Shown: piece by piece, positions 23,206 through 36,100 of the stretch
How the letters are laid out: each line of letters opens with the position of its first letter
Position numbering within the stretch: the stretch's first letter is position 1
Assembly: GCA_027627225.1 (NCBI GenBank)
Contig: CM051034.1
Coordinates: 43,492,048-43,556,047, forward strand
Length of the DNA: 64,000 nt
Direction of reading: 5' to 3'
Source of the DNA: Congeria kusceri
Taxonomy: Eukaryota > Mollusca > Bivalvia > Myida > Dreissenidae
Translations under genes and position numbers: made by a program
Notes under the pieces: generated by a model
Databases searched by the model: none
The model's input: the letters and a program-made list of their open reading frames with translations, nothing else
What the model was told of the DNA's origin: nothing

Positions 23206-24040
23206 CACAAGAGCTGTCAGAGGACAGCACACTCGACTATTCAAAATATTTCAGTTGGTACGTATTTTGGATAGTGGAAGGGGCGTACATTTGTTAAATA
23301 CAAAACTTTTAAGTGAAGCCTTGAATAGTTTATACATTTTTGGAACAAAAACTTTAACAACAAAGTCAATGTAAAAGGAAGTCTAACTCTGTCAAAACAC
23401 AAAATAGAGTTATGGGTAATGTTGCCCCAAATACTAGAGTTGATGACAAAGGTTAGTTCCAAGTTTCAAGTGAATAACTTATCTAGTTTTGAAGTAACAA
23501 AACTTTTGAATATAAACTTTAACCAGAAAATCTATGTGAAAAAGGGGCATAACTCTGTCAAAAAACAAAACAGAGTTATGGGTAATGTTGACCCTGATAC
23601 TAGAGTTGATGACAAAGGTTAGTTCCAAGTTTCAAGCGAATAACTTATGTAGTTTAGAAGTAACCAAACTTTTGAATATAAACTTTAAACAGAAAATCTA
23701 AGTGAAGAGGGGGCATAACCCTAAGTGAAGAGGGGGCATTACCCTGTCAAAATACAAAATAGAGTTATGTGTAATGTTGGCCCAGATACTAGAAATGATG
23801 ACAAAGGTATATTCCAAGTTTCACGTCAATAATTTATGTAGTTTTGAAGTTACACAACTTTTGAATATAAACTTTAACCAGAAAATCTATGTGAAAAAGG
23901 GGCATAACTCTAGTTATGGGGAATGTTGCCCCTGACACTGGAGTTGATGAAAAAGGTATAGTCCAAGTTTCAAGTGAATAACTTATGTCGTTTTGAAGTT
24001 ACAAGACTTTTGAATAAAAACTTTAACCAAAGTCATACGT
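23206..24040 (+). repeat. Family A (164 bp) array, second locus
   Basis: It opens with an ACAAGAGCTGTCAGAGGACA head, then four to five units matching the array at position 1 (CTAGAGTTGATGACAAAGGT, GAAAAAGGGGCATAACTCTG). A short local duplication (CTAAGTGAAGAGGGGGCAT twice) lies at about 23,699-23,740. Confidence 0.85.
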
Positions 24041-24244
24041 GGACGCGGACGACGACGGTAGTAGGAAAGCTCACCTATTTTTCGAATAATCAAGCTAAAA
24101 ATGACTTAAATCTTTACCTGAAACCACAAAGCCCAGAGGTTTGTTCAAGATTGTTCAAATTATGCCCCTGGGATAGAAATAAGCCACGCCTCGAGGATGC
24201 AAATTCCAATTGGGTTACAAGGTCTCAGGTGAGCATCCTAGGGC

Positions 24245-25135
24245 CCTCAGGGCTTTCTTGCTTTTTATGCTCACAGCATCTTGATGCGGGAGACATATAG
24301 TGATTGTCCTGTCCGTCAAGTGATCCCATGACACAATTAAGTAGATTTTACCGTTTCGTCAAGCATCAATACTGCTTACTACATCACTTGGATACTTATA
24401 CAGTTGTTGCTTATGACCGTCCCCAATCCACCCATATCACCCTACCTCACTTTGACCTGGACCTAATTTGGACTAAGAATAATTCAAAAGGGCTGTATCT
24501 TGGTTAAGTAGATAATACCATTTTGTCTTGCACCAACACCGCTTACTACAGCAGTTGGATACTTAACTATTAGTTGCTTATGACCATTTCCAATCCACCC
24601 ATAGCACCCAACCTCACTTTGACCTTGACCTTGAATGATTTAAAAAGGCTATTTGTGGTTTACTACATTTAACCATTTGTCTAGCAGCAACACCCCTTAC
24701 TACAACACTTACGCAGATAAATATGCAGTTGTTACTTACGATCATTCCCCATCCACCCACATTACCCAACCTCACTTTGACCTTGACCTTGACTTAATTT
24801 GACTTATAATTATTTATATGGGCTGTTTCTTGGTGCACCAATAATGCTTACTGCAACACTTGGATACTTATACAGTTGTTGCTTATGACCATTCCACATC
24901 AACCTATATCACCCAATCTCACTTTGACCTTGACCTTAATCTCATTTCAAATAATTTAGATGGGCTATTTCTTGGTTAACTAAATTTAACCATTTTTCCT
25001 ACCATCAACACGACTTACTATAAGCTTGTATACTTATGACCATTCCTAAGCCACCCATATTACCCAATAAATAAATGGACTGTCCAGCACAAAGTTAAAG
25101 CCATCAACTGGGGGCATGTGCGTTTGTGAAGTACA
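24245..25135 (+). repeat. Family G tandem array
   Basis: Head TTTTATGCTCACAGCATCTT then GATGCGGGAGACATATAGTG, followed by about five units of roughly 150 bp. The units contain TTTGACCTTGACCTTGA, GGGCTGTTTCTTGGTTAACT, CACCAACACCGCTTACTACA and TTGCTTATGACCATTCC. It is closely related to 57,862-58,660. Confidence 0.85.
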
Positions 25136-26472
25136 GCGTCTTGTCATTAATCAATATTTTTACTTTGTTTCATACTTGTTTTATGAACTGCACGCTAATG
25201 TATATAGACACATTTAATATTATTTTACAAGGCATTGCAAAGTCACATTGATACTAAGTATGTTAGATTAAATTAAGAAACAGTGCAGAGTAACCAGTGT
25301 GGGAACTGGCAGAAACAGCAGATCTCGTCAACCAGTCAGCTAGCACCAACAATGCCATTACATATCCGCAACCAAGAAAGGTTACCCTCAGTAAATCTGG
25401 ATGTCATAAATGCGATGTTATTTCACCAAATTACGGTGCTACAATGGTTAACAAGTTTATCAACTTCACAAATTTGCAATTATCACATTGCAAAGTGTTC
25501 CTGTTAATTCTCGCGTAGGACACCCCCTGCGTATGGGACGTACCTAAAAATTTAGGTCCTTATTTGTGGAAAAGAAAAATTATGCAAGTTAAATACTTCT
25601 AAACACTTCTTCATACATCAAAATCATACATTTTGCATCCACTGTTTACTGACACTGCAAATATTTTTGTCATGAAAATCGCTATGAAGATACATACCAC
25701 TAAATGTGGTTTTGCTGTGTTGAGAAGTTTTGGTGTCAACACCTTTAATTTACACGAGCGCTTATTGTTTGATTGATAAACTCTGTCAGTTTTGCGAGGG
25801 TCATGACACCGTCGACGTCATTGTTCAGAGCGCAATGTTATACACTACAGTTTGTTTAACCCTAGTTCTAATTTTTGATGTATTATGTTTTCGTTCAAAT
25901 AAGAAAATAAGAATAGAATACACACAAAATAAAAAATATTACTATATTTTTAAAAGATCCAAGTATAAAACGGTGCAAAACATTTCGGGTACAAATATTT
26001 GGTTTTATTAGCGCCAAAGTGACGTTGAGCGAGCGTATATTCAAAATAGCAGCCAAAACACCACGGATGATATTTATGAAAGAAAAACTAGGAGTTTTTC
26101 TTATATAAGCATATAAGATGCACCAAACAAATACAATGAATGAATTTTTGAAGAAAAAGTGTGGATTATACACAAGAAATTCAATATTAAAAGATTGTTA
26201 ATTTTGATGTAAAAATTTAATACGCGAAAGTGTTTTTGTTTTGGTCCATAAGGCAGGTTTTCTCGTGCCGCATGGCATCTATATATAATATGTTAATAAG
26301 TCCTAAAATATGCAAAATATTGAAATTGACGAGGCTAATCCTACGCTGTTGTGTATTTCAAAACAATGAAAGATCTTCAAAGACCCGTACTAATTAAGCA
26401 TTCAACAATCATTTCTGAAATTCAACATCTGCAACAAAAATAACTAAAATCAATGAGTATGGAATTTCAATA
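25136..26472. other. Low-copy DNA, no gene established
   Basis: Two overlapping short open frames near 25,283-25,518 lack clear splice sites or motifs. The stretch around 25,500-25,545 is less AT-rich. Nothing can be named. Confidence 0.4.
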
Positions 26473-28801
26473 CCAAAATTCAGACCGTTGACTATTATAT
26501 TGTTGAGAATCATAATAATATATGTCCAAATTCAGACCGTTGACTACTATATTGTTGAGAATCATAATAATATATGTCCAAATTCAGACCATTGACTTCT
26601 ATATTGTTGAGAATCATAATAATATGTCCAAATTCAGACTGTTGACTACTATATTGTTGAGAATCATAATAATATATGTCCAAATTCAGACTGTTGACTA
26701 CTATATTGTTGAGAATCATAATAATATATGTCCAAATTCAGACTGTTGACTACTATATTGTTGAGAATCATAATAATACATGTCCAAATTCAGACCGTTG
26801 ACTACTATATTGTTGAGAATCATAATAATATATGTCCAAATTCAGACCGTTGACTACTATATTGTTGAGAATCATAATAATATATGTCCAAATTCAGACC
26901 GTTGAATACTATATTGTTGAGAATCATAATAATATATGTCCAAATTCAGACCGTTGACTACTATATTGTTGAGAATCATAATAATATATGTCCAAATTCA
27001 GACCGTTGACTTCTATATTGTTGAGAATCATAATAATATATGTCCAAATTCAGACCGTTGACTACTATATTGTTGAGAATCATAATAATATATGTCCAAA
27101 TTCAGACCGTTGACTTCTATATTGTTGAGAATTATAATAATATATGTCCAAATTCAGACCGTTGACTACTATATTGTTGAGAATCATAATAATATATGTC
27201 CAAATTCAGACTGTTGACTACTATATTGTTGAGAATCATAATAATATATGTCCAAATTCAGACCGTTGACTACTATATTGTTGAGAATCATAATAATATA
27301 TGTCCAAATTCAGACCGTTGACTTCTATATTGTTGAGAATCATAATAATATATGTCCAAATTTAGACAGTTGACTACTATATTGTTGAGAATCATAATAA
27401 TATATGTCCAAATTCAGACCGTTGACTTCAATATTGTTGAGAATCATAATAATATATGTCCAAATTCAGACTGTTGACTACTATATTGTTGAGAATCATA
27501 ATAATATATGTCCAAATTCAGACCGTTGACTTCTATATTGTTGAGAATCATAATAATATATGTCCAAATTCAGACCGTTGACTACTATATTGTTGAGAAT
27601 CATAATAATACATGTCCAAATTCAGACCGTTGACTTCTATATTGTTGAGAATCATAATAATATATGTCCAAATTCAGACCGTTGACTACTATATTGTTGA
27701 GAATCATAATAATACATGTCCAAATTCATACCGTTGACTTCTATATTGTTGAGAATCATAATAATATATGTCCAAATTCAGACCGTTGACTTCTATATTG
27801 TTGAGAATCATAATAATATATGTCCAAATTCAGACCGTTGACTACTATATTGTTGAGAATCATAATAATACATGTCCAAATTCAGACTGTTGACTACTAT
27901 ATTGTTGAGAATCATAATAATACATGTCCAAATTCAGACCGTTGACTGCTATATTGTTGAGAATCATAATAATACATGTCCAAATTCAGACCGTTGACTA
28001 CTATATTGTTGAGAATCATAATAATATATGTCCAAATTCAGACCGTTGACTACTATATTGTTGAGAATCATAATAATATATGTCCAAATTCAGACCATTG
28101 ACTACTATATTGTTGAGAATCATAATAATATATGTCCAAATTCAGACCATTGACTACTATATTGTTGAGAATCATAATAATACATGTCCAAATTCAGACC
28201 GTTGACTACTATATTGTTGAGAATCATAATAATACATGTCCAAATTCAGACCGTTGACTACTATATTGTTGAGAATCATAATAATACATGTCCAAATTCA
28301 GACTGTTGACTACTATATTGTTGAGAATCATAATAATATATGTCCAAATTCAGACCGTTGACTACTATATTGTTGAGAATCATAATAATACATGTCCAAA
28401 TTCAGACGTTTGACTACTATATTGTTGAGAATCATAATAATATATGTCCAAACTCAGACCGTTGACTACTATATTGTTGAGAATCATAATAATACATGTC
28501 CAAATTCAGACCGTTGACTACTATATTGTTGAGAATCATAATAATACATGTCCAAATTCAGACCGTTGACTACTATATTGTTGAGAATCATAATAATATA
28601 TGTCCAAATTCAGACCGTTGACTACTATATTGTTGAGAATCATAATAATACATGTCCAAATTCAGACCGTTGACTACTATATTGTTGAGAATCATAATAA
28701 TACATGTCCAAATTCAGACCGTTGACTTCTATATTGTTGAGAATCATAATAATACATGTCCAAATTCAGACCATTGACTACTATATTGTTGAGAATCATA
28801 A
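26473..28801 (+). repeat. 52-bp minisatellite, about 45 copies
   Basis: The unit is TATGTCCAAATTCAGACCGT then TGACTACTATATTGTTGAGA and ATCATAATAATA. Units are nearly identical; variation is limited to a few sites (GACCG/GACTG/GACCA, CTACT/CTTCT, ATATG/ACATG). One unit is 50 bp because of a TA loss near 26,620. ACATG variants become frequent after about 27,600, so homogenisation is regional. Confidence 0.97.
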
Positions 28802-29417
28802 GCATAATTGAATTAAACTGGTATTCTGTATTTTTTCTTCAGTTTTATGACGTGTAAGTATAAGAATCAAAGTTATTGTATGTGTGCCAGAAAGAAAAGA
28901 ATACGCTAATTCTGCCATATAGTAATCAATGAGTCTCTAGAAGCGAACAGGGGACATCACTCGTGATTATACAAAGAATGTAACCTAGTTTCTGGAAAGG
29001 CCTGTTACTTTACTGTGATATAATCTGGAGATATTGGAGAATGAAATCATGAAAAGACTTACTGGGCCTGGGAAAGCAGAACTTCATCAGTAGTTCTTTC
29101 CCCTATCCTGTATGGGATCATTCTGTATGATGACATGCTAGAACAAACAAGAAAAAAGATATTTGGCATATGTGGTAAATGTTATATATTAACTTTAGGT
29201 TCTGGTAAAATATGGGTCACCTACGGTCAAAAACTAGATCACTAAGTCAATTGTCATAATTGTTTGTTTTTAGCTCACCTGAGCAAAAAGTGCTCATGGT
29301 GGGCTTTTGTGATCGCCTTTTGTCTGTCGTGCATCGGCATCATTTAGCTTATGAACACTCTAGAGGCCTCATTTATTGCCAGGTCACATTTATTGCCCAA
29401 TTTTCTTGATTGTGTAT
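28802..29417. other. Low-copy DNA plus a family I/C head fragment
   Basis: From 28,802 to 29,200 I see nothing recognisable. From about 29,205 to 29,400 there are fragments of family C (GGTCAAAAACTAGATCAC, TTATGAACACTCTAGAGGCC) and a family I head (TTAGCTCACCTGAGCAAAAA). Confidence 0.5.
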
Positions 29418-31960
29418 TGTGTATGGAGGGGGGGGGTGCATTGCATGACCAAACGTTGCTTTATTGTGTATGGAGGGGGGGGCATTGCCTGACTGAACTC
29501 TGCTTTGTTGTGTATGGCGGGGGGGGGGGGGGGCACTGCCTGACTGAACTCTGCTTTGTTGTGTATGGAGGGGGTGGGGGGGCATTGCCTGACTGAACTC
29601 TGCTTTATTGTGTATGGAGGCGGGGGGCATTGCCTGACTGAACTCTGCTTTATTGTGTATGGAGGGGGGGGCATTGCCTGACTGAACTCTGCTTTGTTGT
29701 GTATGGAGGGGGGGGGGGGGGCATTGCCTGACTGAACTCTGCTTTTTGTGTATGGAGGGGGGGCATTGCCTGACTGAACTCTGCTTTATTGTGTATGGAG
29801 GGGGGGGCATTGCCTGACTGAACTCTGCTTTGTTGTGTATGGTGGGTGGGGGGGCATTGCCTGACTGAACTCTGCTTTGTTGTGTATGGAGGGGGGGGGC
29901 ATTGCCTGACTGAACTCTGCTTTGTTGTGTATGGAGGGGGGGGGGGGGCATTGCCTGACTGAACTCTGCTTTGTTGTGTATGGAGGGGGGGGGCATTGCC
30001 TGACTGAACTCTGCTTTGTTGTGTATCGAGGGGGGGGGGGGGGCATTGCCTGACTGAACTCTGCTTTGTTGTGTATGGCGGGGGGGGGGGGGCACTGCCT
30101 GACTGAACTCTGCTTTGTTGTGTATGGAGGGGGTGGGGGGGCATTGCCTGACTGAACTCTGCTTTATTGTGTATGCAGGCGGGGGGCATTGCCTGACTGA
30201 ACTCTGCTTTATTGTGTATGGAGGGGGGGGCATTGCCTGACTGAACTCTGCTTTGTTGTGTATGGAGGGGGGGGGGGGGCATTGCCTGACTGAACTCTGC
30301 TTTTTGTGTATGGAGGGGGGGCATTGCCTGACTGAACTCTGCTTTGTTGTGTATGGAGGGGGGGGCATTGCCTGACTGAACTCTGCTTTGTTGTGTATGG
30401 AGGGGGGGGGGCATTGCCTGACTGAACTCTGCTTTGTTGTGTATGGAGGGGGGGGGGCATTGCCTGACTGAACTCTGCTTTGTTGTGTATCGAGGGGGGG
30501 GGCATTGCCTGACTGAACTCTGCTTTGTTGTGAATGGAGGGGGGGGGGCATTGCCTGACTGAACTCAGCTTTGTTGTGTATGGAGGGTGGGGGGCATTGC
30601 CTGACTGAACTCTGCTTTGTTGTGTATCGAGGGGGGGCATTGCCTGACTGAACTGTGCTTTATTGTGTATCGAGGGGGGGGGGGCATTGCCTGACTGAAC
30701 TCTGCTTTATTGTGTATGGAGGGGGGGGGGGGGGGGCATTGCCTGACTGAACTCTGCTTTATTGTGTATCGAGGGGGGGGGGGGGGGCATTGCCTGACTG
30801 AACTCTGCTTTATTGTGTATCGAGGTGGGGGGGGGGGGCATTGCCTGACTGAACTCTGCTTTATTGTGTATGGAGGGGGGGGGGGGGGGCATTAGCCTGA
30901 CTGAACTCTGCTTTATTGTGTATGGAGGGGGGGGGGGGCATTGCCTGACTGAACTCTGCTTTATTGTGTATGGAGGGGGGGCATTGCCTGACTGAACTCT
31001 GCTTTGTTGTGTATCGAGGGGGGGCATTGCCTGACTGAACTCTGCTTTATTGTGTATCGAGGGGGGGGCATTGCCTGACTGAACTCTGCTTTGTTGTGTA
31101 TCGAGGGGGGGCATTGCCTGACTGAAATCTGCTTTGTTGTGTATCGAGGGGGGGCATTGCCTGACTGAACTCTGCTTTGTTGTGTATCGAGGGGGGGCAT
31201 TGCCCGACTGAACTCTGCTTTATTGTGTATGGAGGGGGGGGGGCATTGCTGACTGAACTCTGCTTTGTTGCGTATCGAGGGGGGGGGCATTGCCTGACTG
31301 AACTCTGCTTGATTTTGTATGGAGAGGGGGGGGGGGGGGGGCATTGCATGACTAAAGGTTGCTTAATTGTGGATGGAGGGGGCATTGCATGAGTGAAATT
31401 TGCTTACTTGTGGATGGAGTGGGCATTGCATGAGTGAAGGTTGCTTGATTGTATATGGTGGGGGGGCATTGAATGAGTGCAGGCTGCTTGATTGTATATG
31501 GAGGGGGGCATTGCATGACTGAAGGTTTGTTGATTGTGTATGGGGGGGAGGCATTGCATGACTGAAGGTTGCTTAATTGTGGATGGAGGAGGCATTGCAT
31601 GAGTGAAGGCTGCTTAATTGTGGATGGAGGGGGCATTGCATGAGTGAAGGTTGCTTGATTGTGGATGGAGGGGGCATTGCATGAGTGAAGGTTGCTTGAG
31701 TATATATGGAGAGGGGGCTTTGCAGGAGTGAATGTTGCTTGATTGTATATGGAGGGGGGGGCATTGCATGACTGAAGGTTTCTGAATTGTGGATGGAGGG
31801 GGGAATTGCATGACTGAAGGTTGCTTGATTTTATGGTGGGGGGGCATTGCATGACTGAAGGTTGCTTGACTGTATATGGGGGCATTGCATGACTGAATGT
31901 TACTTGATTGTATATGGAGGGTGGCATTGCATGACTGAAGGTTTCTCAATTGTTCACGGG
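29418..31960 (+). repeat. G-run minisatellite (about 46-50 bp, over 50 copies)
   Basis: Units are GCATTGCCTGACTGAACTCT then GCTTTGTTGTGTATGGA plus a run of about 3 to 16 G. From about 31,340 the units diverge to GCATTGCATGACTGAAGGTT then GCTTGATTGTATATGGAGGG. A block of roughly 560 bp starting near 29,515 (marker GTATGGCGGGG, then a GGGGGTGGGGGG unit, then GGCGGGGGGC) recurs near 30,077, so blocks as well as units have duplicated. Long Pro-rich minus-strand frames (up to 392 codons) only translate the repeat. The plus strand has high G-quadruplex potential. Confidence 0.95.
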
Positions 31961-32784
31961 TTGGTGAAATTTTGTGCGATAATTTGCTATAAAAGGGGAA
32001 CAAGCACACCAACACCATTCCTACCATTGTACATACAAGTTATTTAAATCAGATTGAATTATCACGTAATATGATATTATTACCACTGCATCTTATATCA
32101 ATATAGCACAAGCCATCATTCATGGATCATTATAACAACATAGTGTCTTGTAAATAAAGAGTTCCATGCATCATTCACATGCAATCATACCACATTCACA
32201 TGTACAGTCAATGTGACTCATGTATGGCATGTCTTGTGGTAACACCACTCCGCATGCAAGCAAAATGCTGCTTTACTACTGTTTTATACAAACATTAAAA
32301 CAACATCAATGAAGTTATTAGCGGAAGTTATATAAAAGGACACTACCTTAACTGATGAGGTTAGTCTTTTATTTATGTAAGAAGTCTGTTTTATGTCGTT
32401 GTTTCTCTTGGAAAGGAACAAAATGGAACAAGGACAACTGAACGAAATCTCATTATATACTAAGCCATCACTAGCCATAGGGCGTAATGCATTCAAGCAG
32501 AACAACTAACAAAGTGTTCATCCGTGCGTTGCATTTGTGATTGGATTCTTGTGTGTAGTTTTTTCCGTTATGATCTACCGAGTGTAATGGATGGATCTAC
32601 ACGATTTTGGAAAGAATGCGATACGCCATTCAGAAAGTTGGGACTGGTTTTAACTGGTCCACCAGTGATTCGTCAATTGTCACCAATTATCAGATTTACT
32701 GACCTACAAACCATACTCAACGTACAATCTAAAGGTCTCGTTAGAGCACAGTAATGGGTATCATGGAGCGGATATAATATTCGT
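31961..32784. other. Low-copy DNA with one unexplained open frame
   Basis: A 76-codon frame at 32,524-32,754 (plus) has fairly protein-like composition (KLGLVLTGPPVIRQLSPII) but no recognised motif. It lies beside transposon-like sequence and may be a remnant of an element's gene. Nothing else is seen. Confidence 0.35.
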
Positions 32785-32945
32785 CATAAATAGCCCCGGA
32801 CTCTCGACAACCCGTCCGTGAAGGTGTCCGTCGCGGGTGCAAATACGGACAACGGAACGGTTCCTGCATATTTCAACGACAATGACGCGGATAACGGACA
32901 TAGACAGTGCTCCAGCTAAGCCTAAATGGCAGGGCGCAGCGCACT
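32785..32945 (+). repeat. CpG-rich dispersed repeat, family J, copy 1
   Basis: AGCCCCGGACTCTCGACAAC ... GTCCGTGAAGGTGTCCGTCG ... AGTGCTCCAGCTAAGCCTAA. The reverse complement is found, with few differences, at 46,190-46,350. Its far end (CTCCAGCTAAG ... GGCAGGGCG) also resembles 39,690-39,725. A C-rich tail (CGACCCCGCCCTGCCGCCAT, then a near repeat) runs to about 33,015. Confidence 0.75.
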
Positions 32946-33171
32946 GCCGCTCCCGGCCCCCGCGTTGCTGCCCTCGACCCCGCCCTGCCGCCATTGATCC
33001 CGCCCTGCCCCCTTTAATCATGCCGTATGTTCAGCCAAATACCAGTTAATCGGGCTTCATGTCTATATACGTGTAATATGCAATAGACCCAAACGGATAC
33101 ACGCTGTATCCACTTAATCTCCCGAGTAAACACCGAAATGTATACATGTATATTACGTCACTTATCTCGTC

Positions 33172-36100
33172 TTAAATCAAAATTTTTTTTTTTTTTTTTT
33201 TTTTCCGTTCAAAATATATTTTATTTTCCTCGTCAATAGGTGTGTGAGGGTCGAGGGCATCCCACTCCACACCGTACAGAGTTTACAAGAAATATATGCA
33301 TATTATAACACATTTTATACATTTTACCATCAATAGCTTTTACATTACAATATAAACAATATTTGTTAATAAAAAGTTGACAATACAAAATTTCTAAGGT
33401 CCCATATCACAACTACTGGAAAAGGGGTAACAATAGTTCCCATTCTTTACTTTTACGCAAATCATTAAAATAGTTAATTTCATTTAGTACATGGCAATGC
33501 AAGGACAGGTACGATTTTGCTGCTTTAAGAGTGGGTCTAGTTTGGTTCATTTTACAATTATAAATAAACATTTTGATCAAAACAAATGTTAAGTTTAAGG
33601 GTCCATTTGTATTTGCATGTCCCTGAGTATAAAGGAAGGCATATTAAGAAAGTTCGAAAAATGATTACATCCAGAAAAAAATTCTGTTATTAACTGATTG
33701 ACATGCTTACATTCCCAAAATATATGTTGAACAGTTTCACATTCAGTTTGACAGAAGGTACAGTTGGCTGAAGTGGCATAACCAATTTTAAATAAGAAGG
33801 AGTTTGTACCTATGATTCTATGTACAATTCTATATTGAAACCACTGTAAATTGGTATCCTGTGTAATACGAAAAGGCATATCAAAAATATGTCGCCATTC
33901 TTTTGTTTCAATAGAATTAAAAATGTTCGACCATTTATCTATACACACTGGCGAAGACTCATTTTTGCTAATTATATCATACATAGGTTTTGTACCTTTT
34001 GTGTTTTCTAAGATGGACCTTAGGCTAGTGGGAATAAACGGCTTCATAAAGTAAGTATCATAAGAGCTTCTAAGCTTCATGTATCTTGCAACTGCGTTAA
34101 TAATTCCTAGGAAAAATAAGTAGTTTGGATGGAAGTTATATACTTTGCAGAAATCATCATAACTATAAAAGGTTAAAAGTTCAGCATTGTGCATCAAGTC
34201 CCCAACAAAATGAACGCCTTTTTCAAACCATGATTTAAAAAATACACTTTTGTTACCAATTGTTATGTCTGGGTTATAGAATATTGGATTTTGTAGCAAA
34301 AGCTGATTTTTAAATGGTTCTTTTCTACAAAGTTCAGCAAATGATTTCAATGTATCTTTCCAAAATTCATTTTGTATCTTGTTAATTAAGTTTTCAGGAT
34401 AGTGACTGCCACAGTTGTATAATTTTTGAAGATCAATCATTAAATTAACAATATTTATCCATTTTCCATTCCCAGTGACAATTCTACGGATCCATGAGCA
34501 CTTCAGAGAGCTAACAAAGGAAAACAAATCAATCATCTTTAAACCTCCTTCAGTATATTCCTTTATTAAAATAGTTTTGCTAATTCATGGTTTACCATTC
34601 CACACAAAATTAAAAAATAATTCATTGATCTCTATTAACAAATTTTGTGGTGGATTAGGCAAGGAAAGAAAGAGTTGATTTAACACCGGCAATGCTAAAG
34701 TTTTAATTACTTGAATTCTTCCTATCGGTGTTAAAATCCTTCTGGTCCAGTTTTTTAATAAGGCTTTTATTTTAACTATTTTGTCAGCATAATTTAGTTC
34801 TACCATTTTTTTAAGGTCAATGTGGAATGTTAAGCCAAGCATGTCAAATGTTTGTTGGTTCCAATTTAATTTCCATCTTGTTTTAATACTTTCGGAGCTA
34901 AACTTATTTTTACCTCTCCAGACTACTTTCGTTTTGTCGAAATTAACTTTTAACCCTGAGTAGTGTGTGAAGTGTGACAATACATCTAAAGTTTCATTGA
35001 GAGATGCTGCAGAGCCATCCAGGAGTATCGAAGTGTCGTCGGCAAATTGTGACAATTTATATTCCATGTCATTAATTTTGATTCCCTTAATCTTAGGATT
35101 AGACCTTATTTTATTAGACAATATTTCAGCGCATAGTATAAAAATGTAGCAACTGAGCGGATCCCCTTGTCTGCAGCCACGTTGTATTGGAAAAAAATCT
35201 GATAAAAACCCACACTGCGTGACCGCCGATACTCCGTCTTTATACAATACATTAAACCATTTTATTATATCAGGACCGAAATTAAACCATGATAGAGTCC
35301 GATTAACAAATGCCCATGACAAAGAGTCAAAGGCCTTTTCAAAATCTATTAGCAACAGCAGACCCGGGATTTCATTTTCATCTGTGTAATTAAGTATATC
35401 GTAAATGAGTCTGGTGTTCTCTCCTATGAACCTACCCTTGATAAATCCAGATTGGTCATTGTTTATTAGTTTATCTATATACAGTTTCAACCTGTTTGCT
35501 ATGCATCCAGAACCGATTTTATATACAGTATTTAGTAACGTTATTGGCCGCCAGTTCTGTAAAAATTGTCTAGGTTTGTCACCTTTTGGAATGCAGGTAA
35601 TTATACCTTGTGTTTGAGTAACGGATAAATTTCCACTTGTAAATGCATGATTTAAAGCTCTGCAAACGAAGGTGCCCAATTTTGGCCAAAATGCCTTAAA
35701 AAAGTCATTTGTAAAACCGGATGAACCTGGGCTTTTATTATTTGCCATGTTTTTTAAAACAATAGAAGCCTCATTTAATGTGATTGGCCCTTCTAAATTA
35801 TTTAACTGTTCACTTGACAGTTTGGGTATTTCTATGTCATTTGCATAACTATTTAAATCTTCATCGTACACGTTTACATTTTGAGACTGGTATAGTTTTT
35901 TATAGAAAAAGGCAGTTTCTTTTAAAATGTCAGATCGGTTATCTAGTACAATTCCATTATCATTAATTAAGTTGGTCATAGTTTTTGTCGTATAATTGTA
36001 TTTTTCAAGGTTACAGAATAGTTTCGAGGGTTTTTCACCATTTTGAACCCATTCAGCTCTCGACCTAATAATGGACCCTTTTAATTTTTCATCATATATA

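Noticed and set aside
26473..28801. CRISPR-like regular array
   Set aside because: Units are contiguous with no unique spacers, and the DNA is eukaryotic; it is a minisatellite.
29373..31927. Pro-rich frames up to 392 codons, minus strand
   Set aside because: They translate the G-run minisatellite; G-run length changes shift them between frames and there is no start or splice context.
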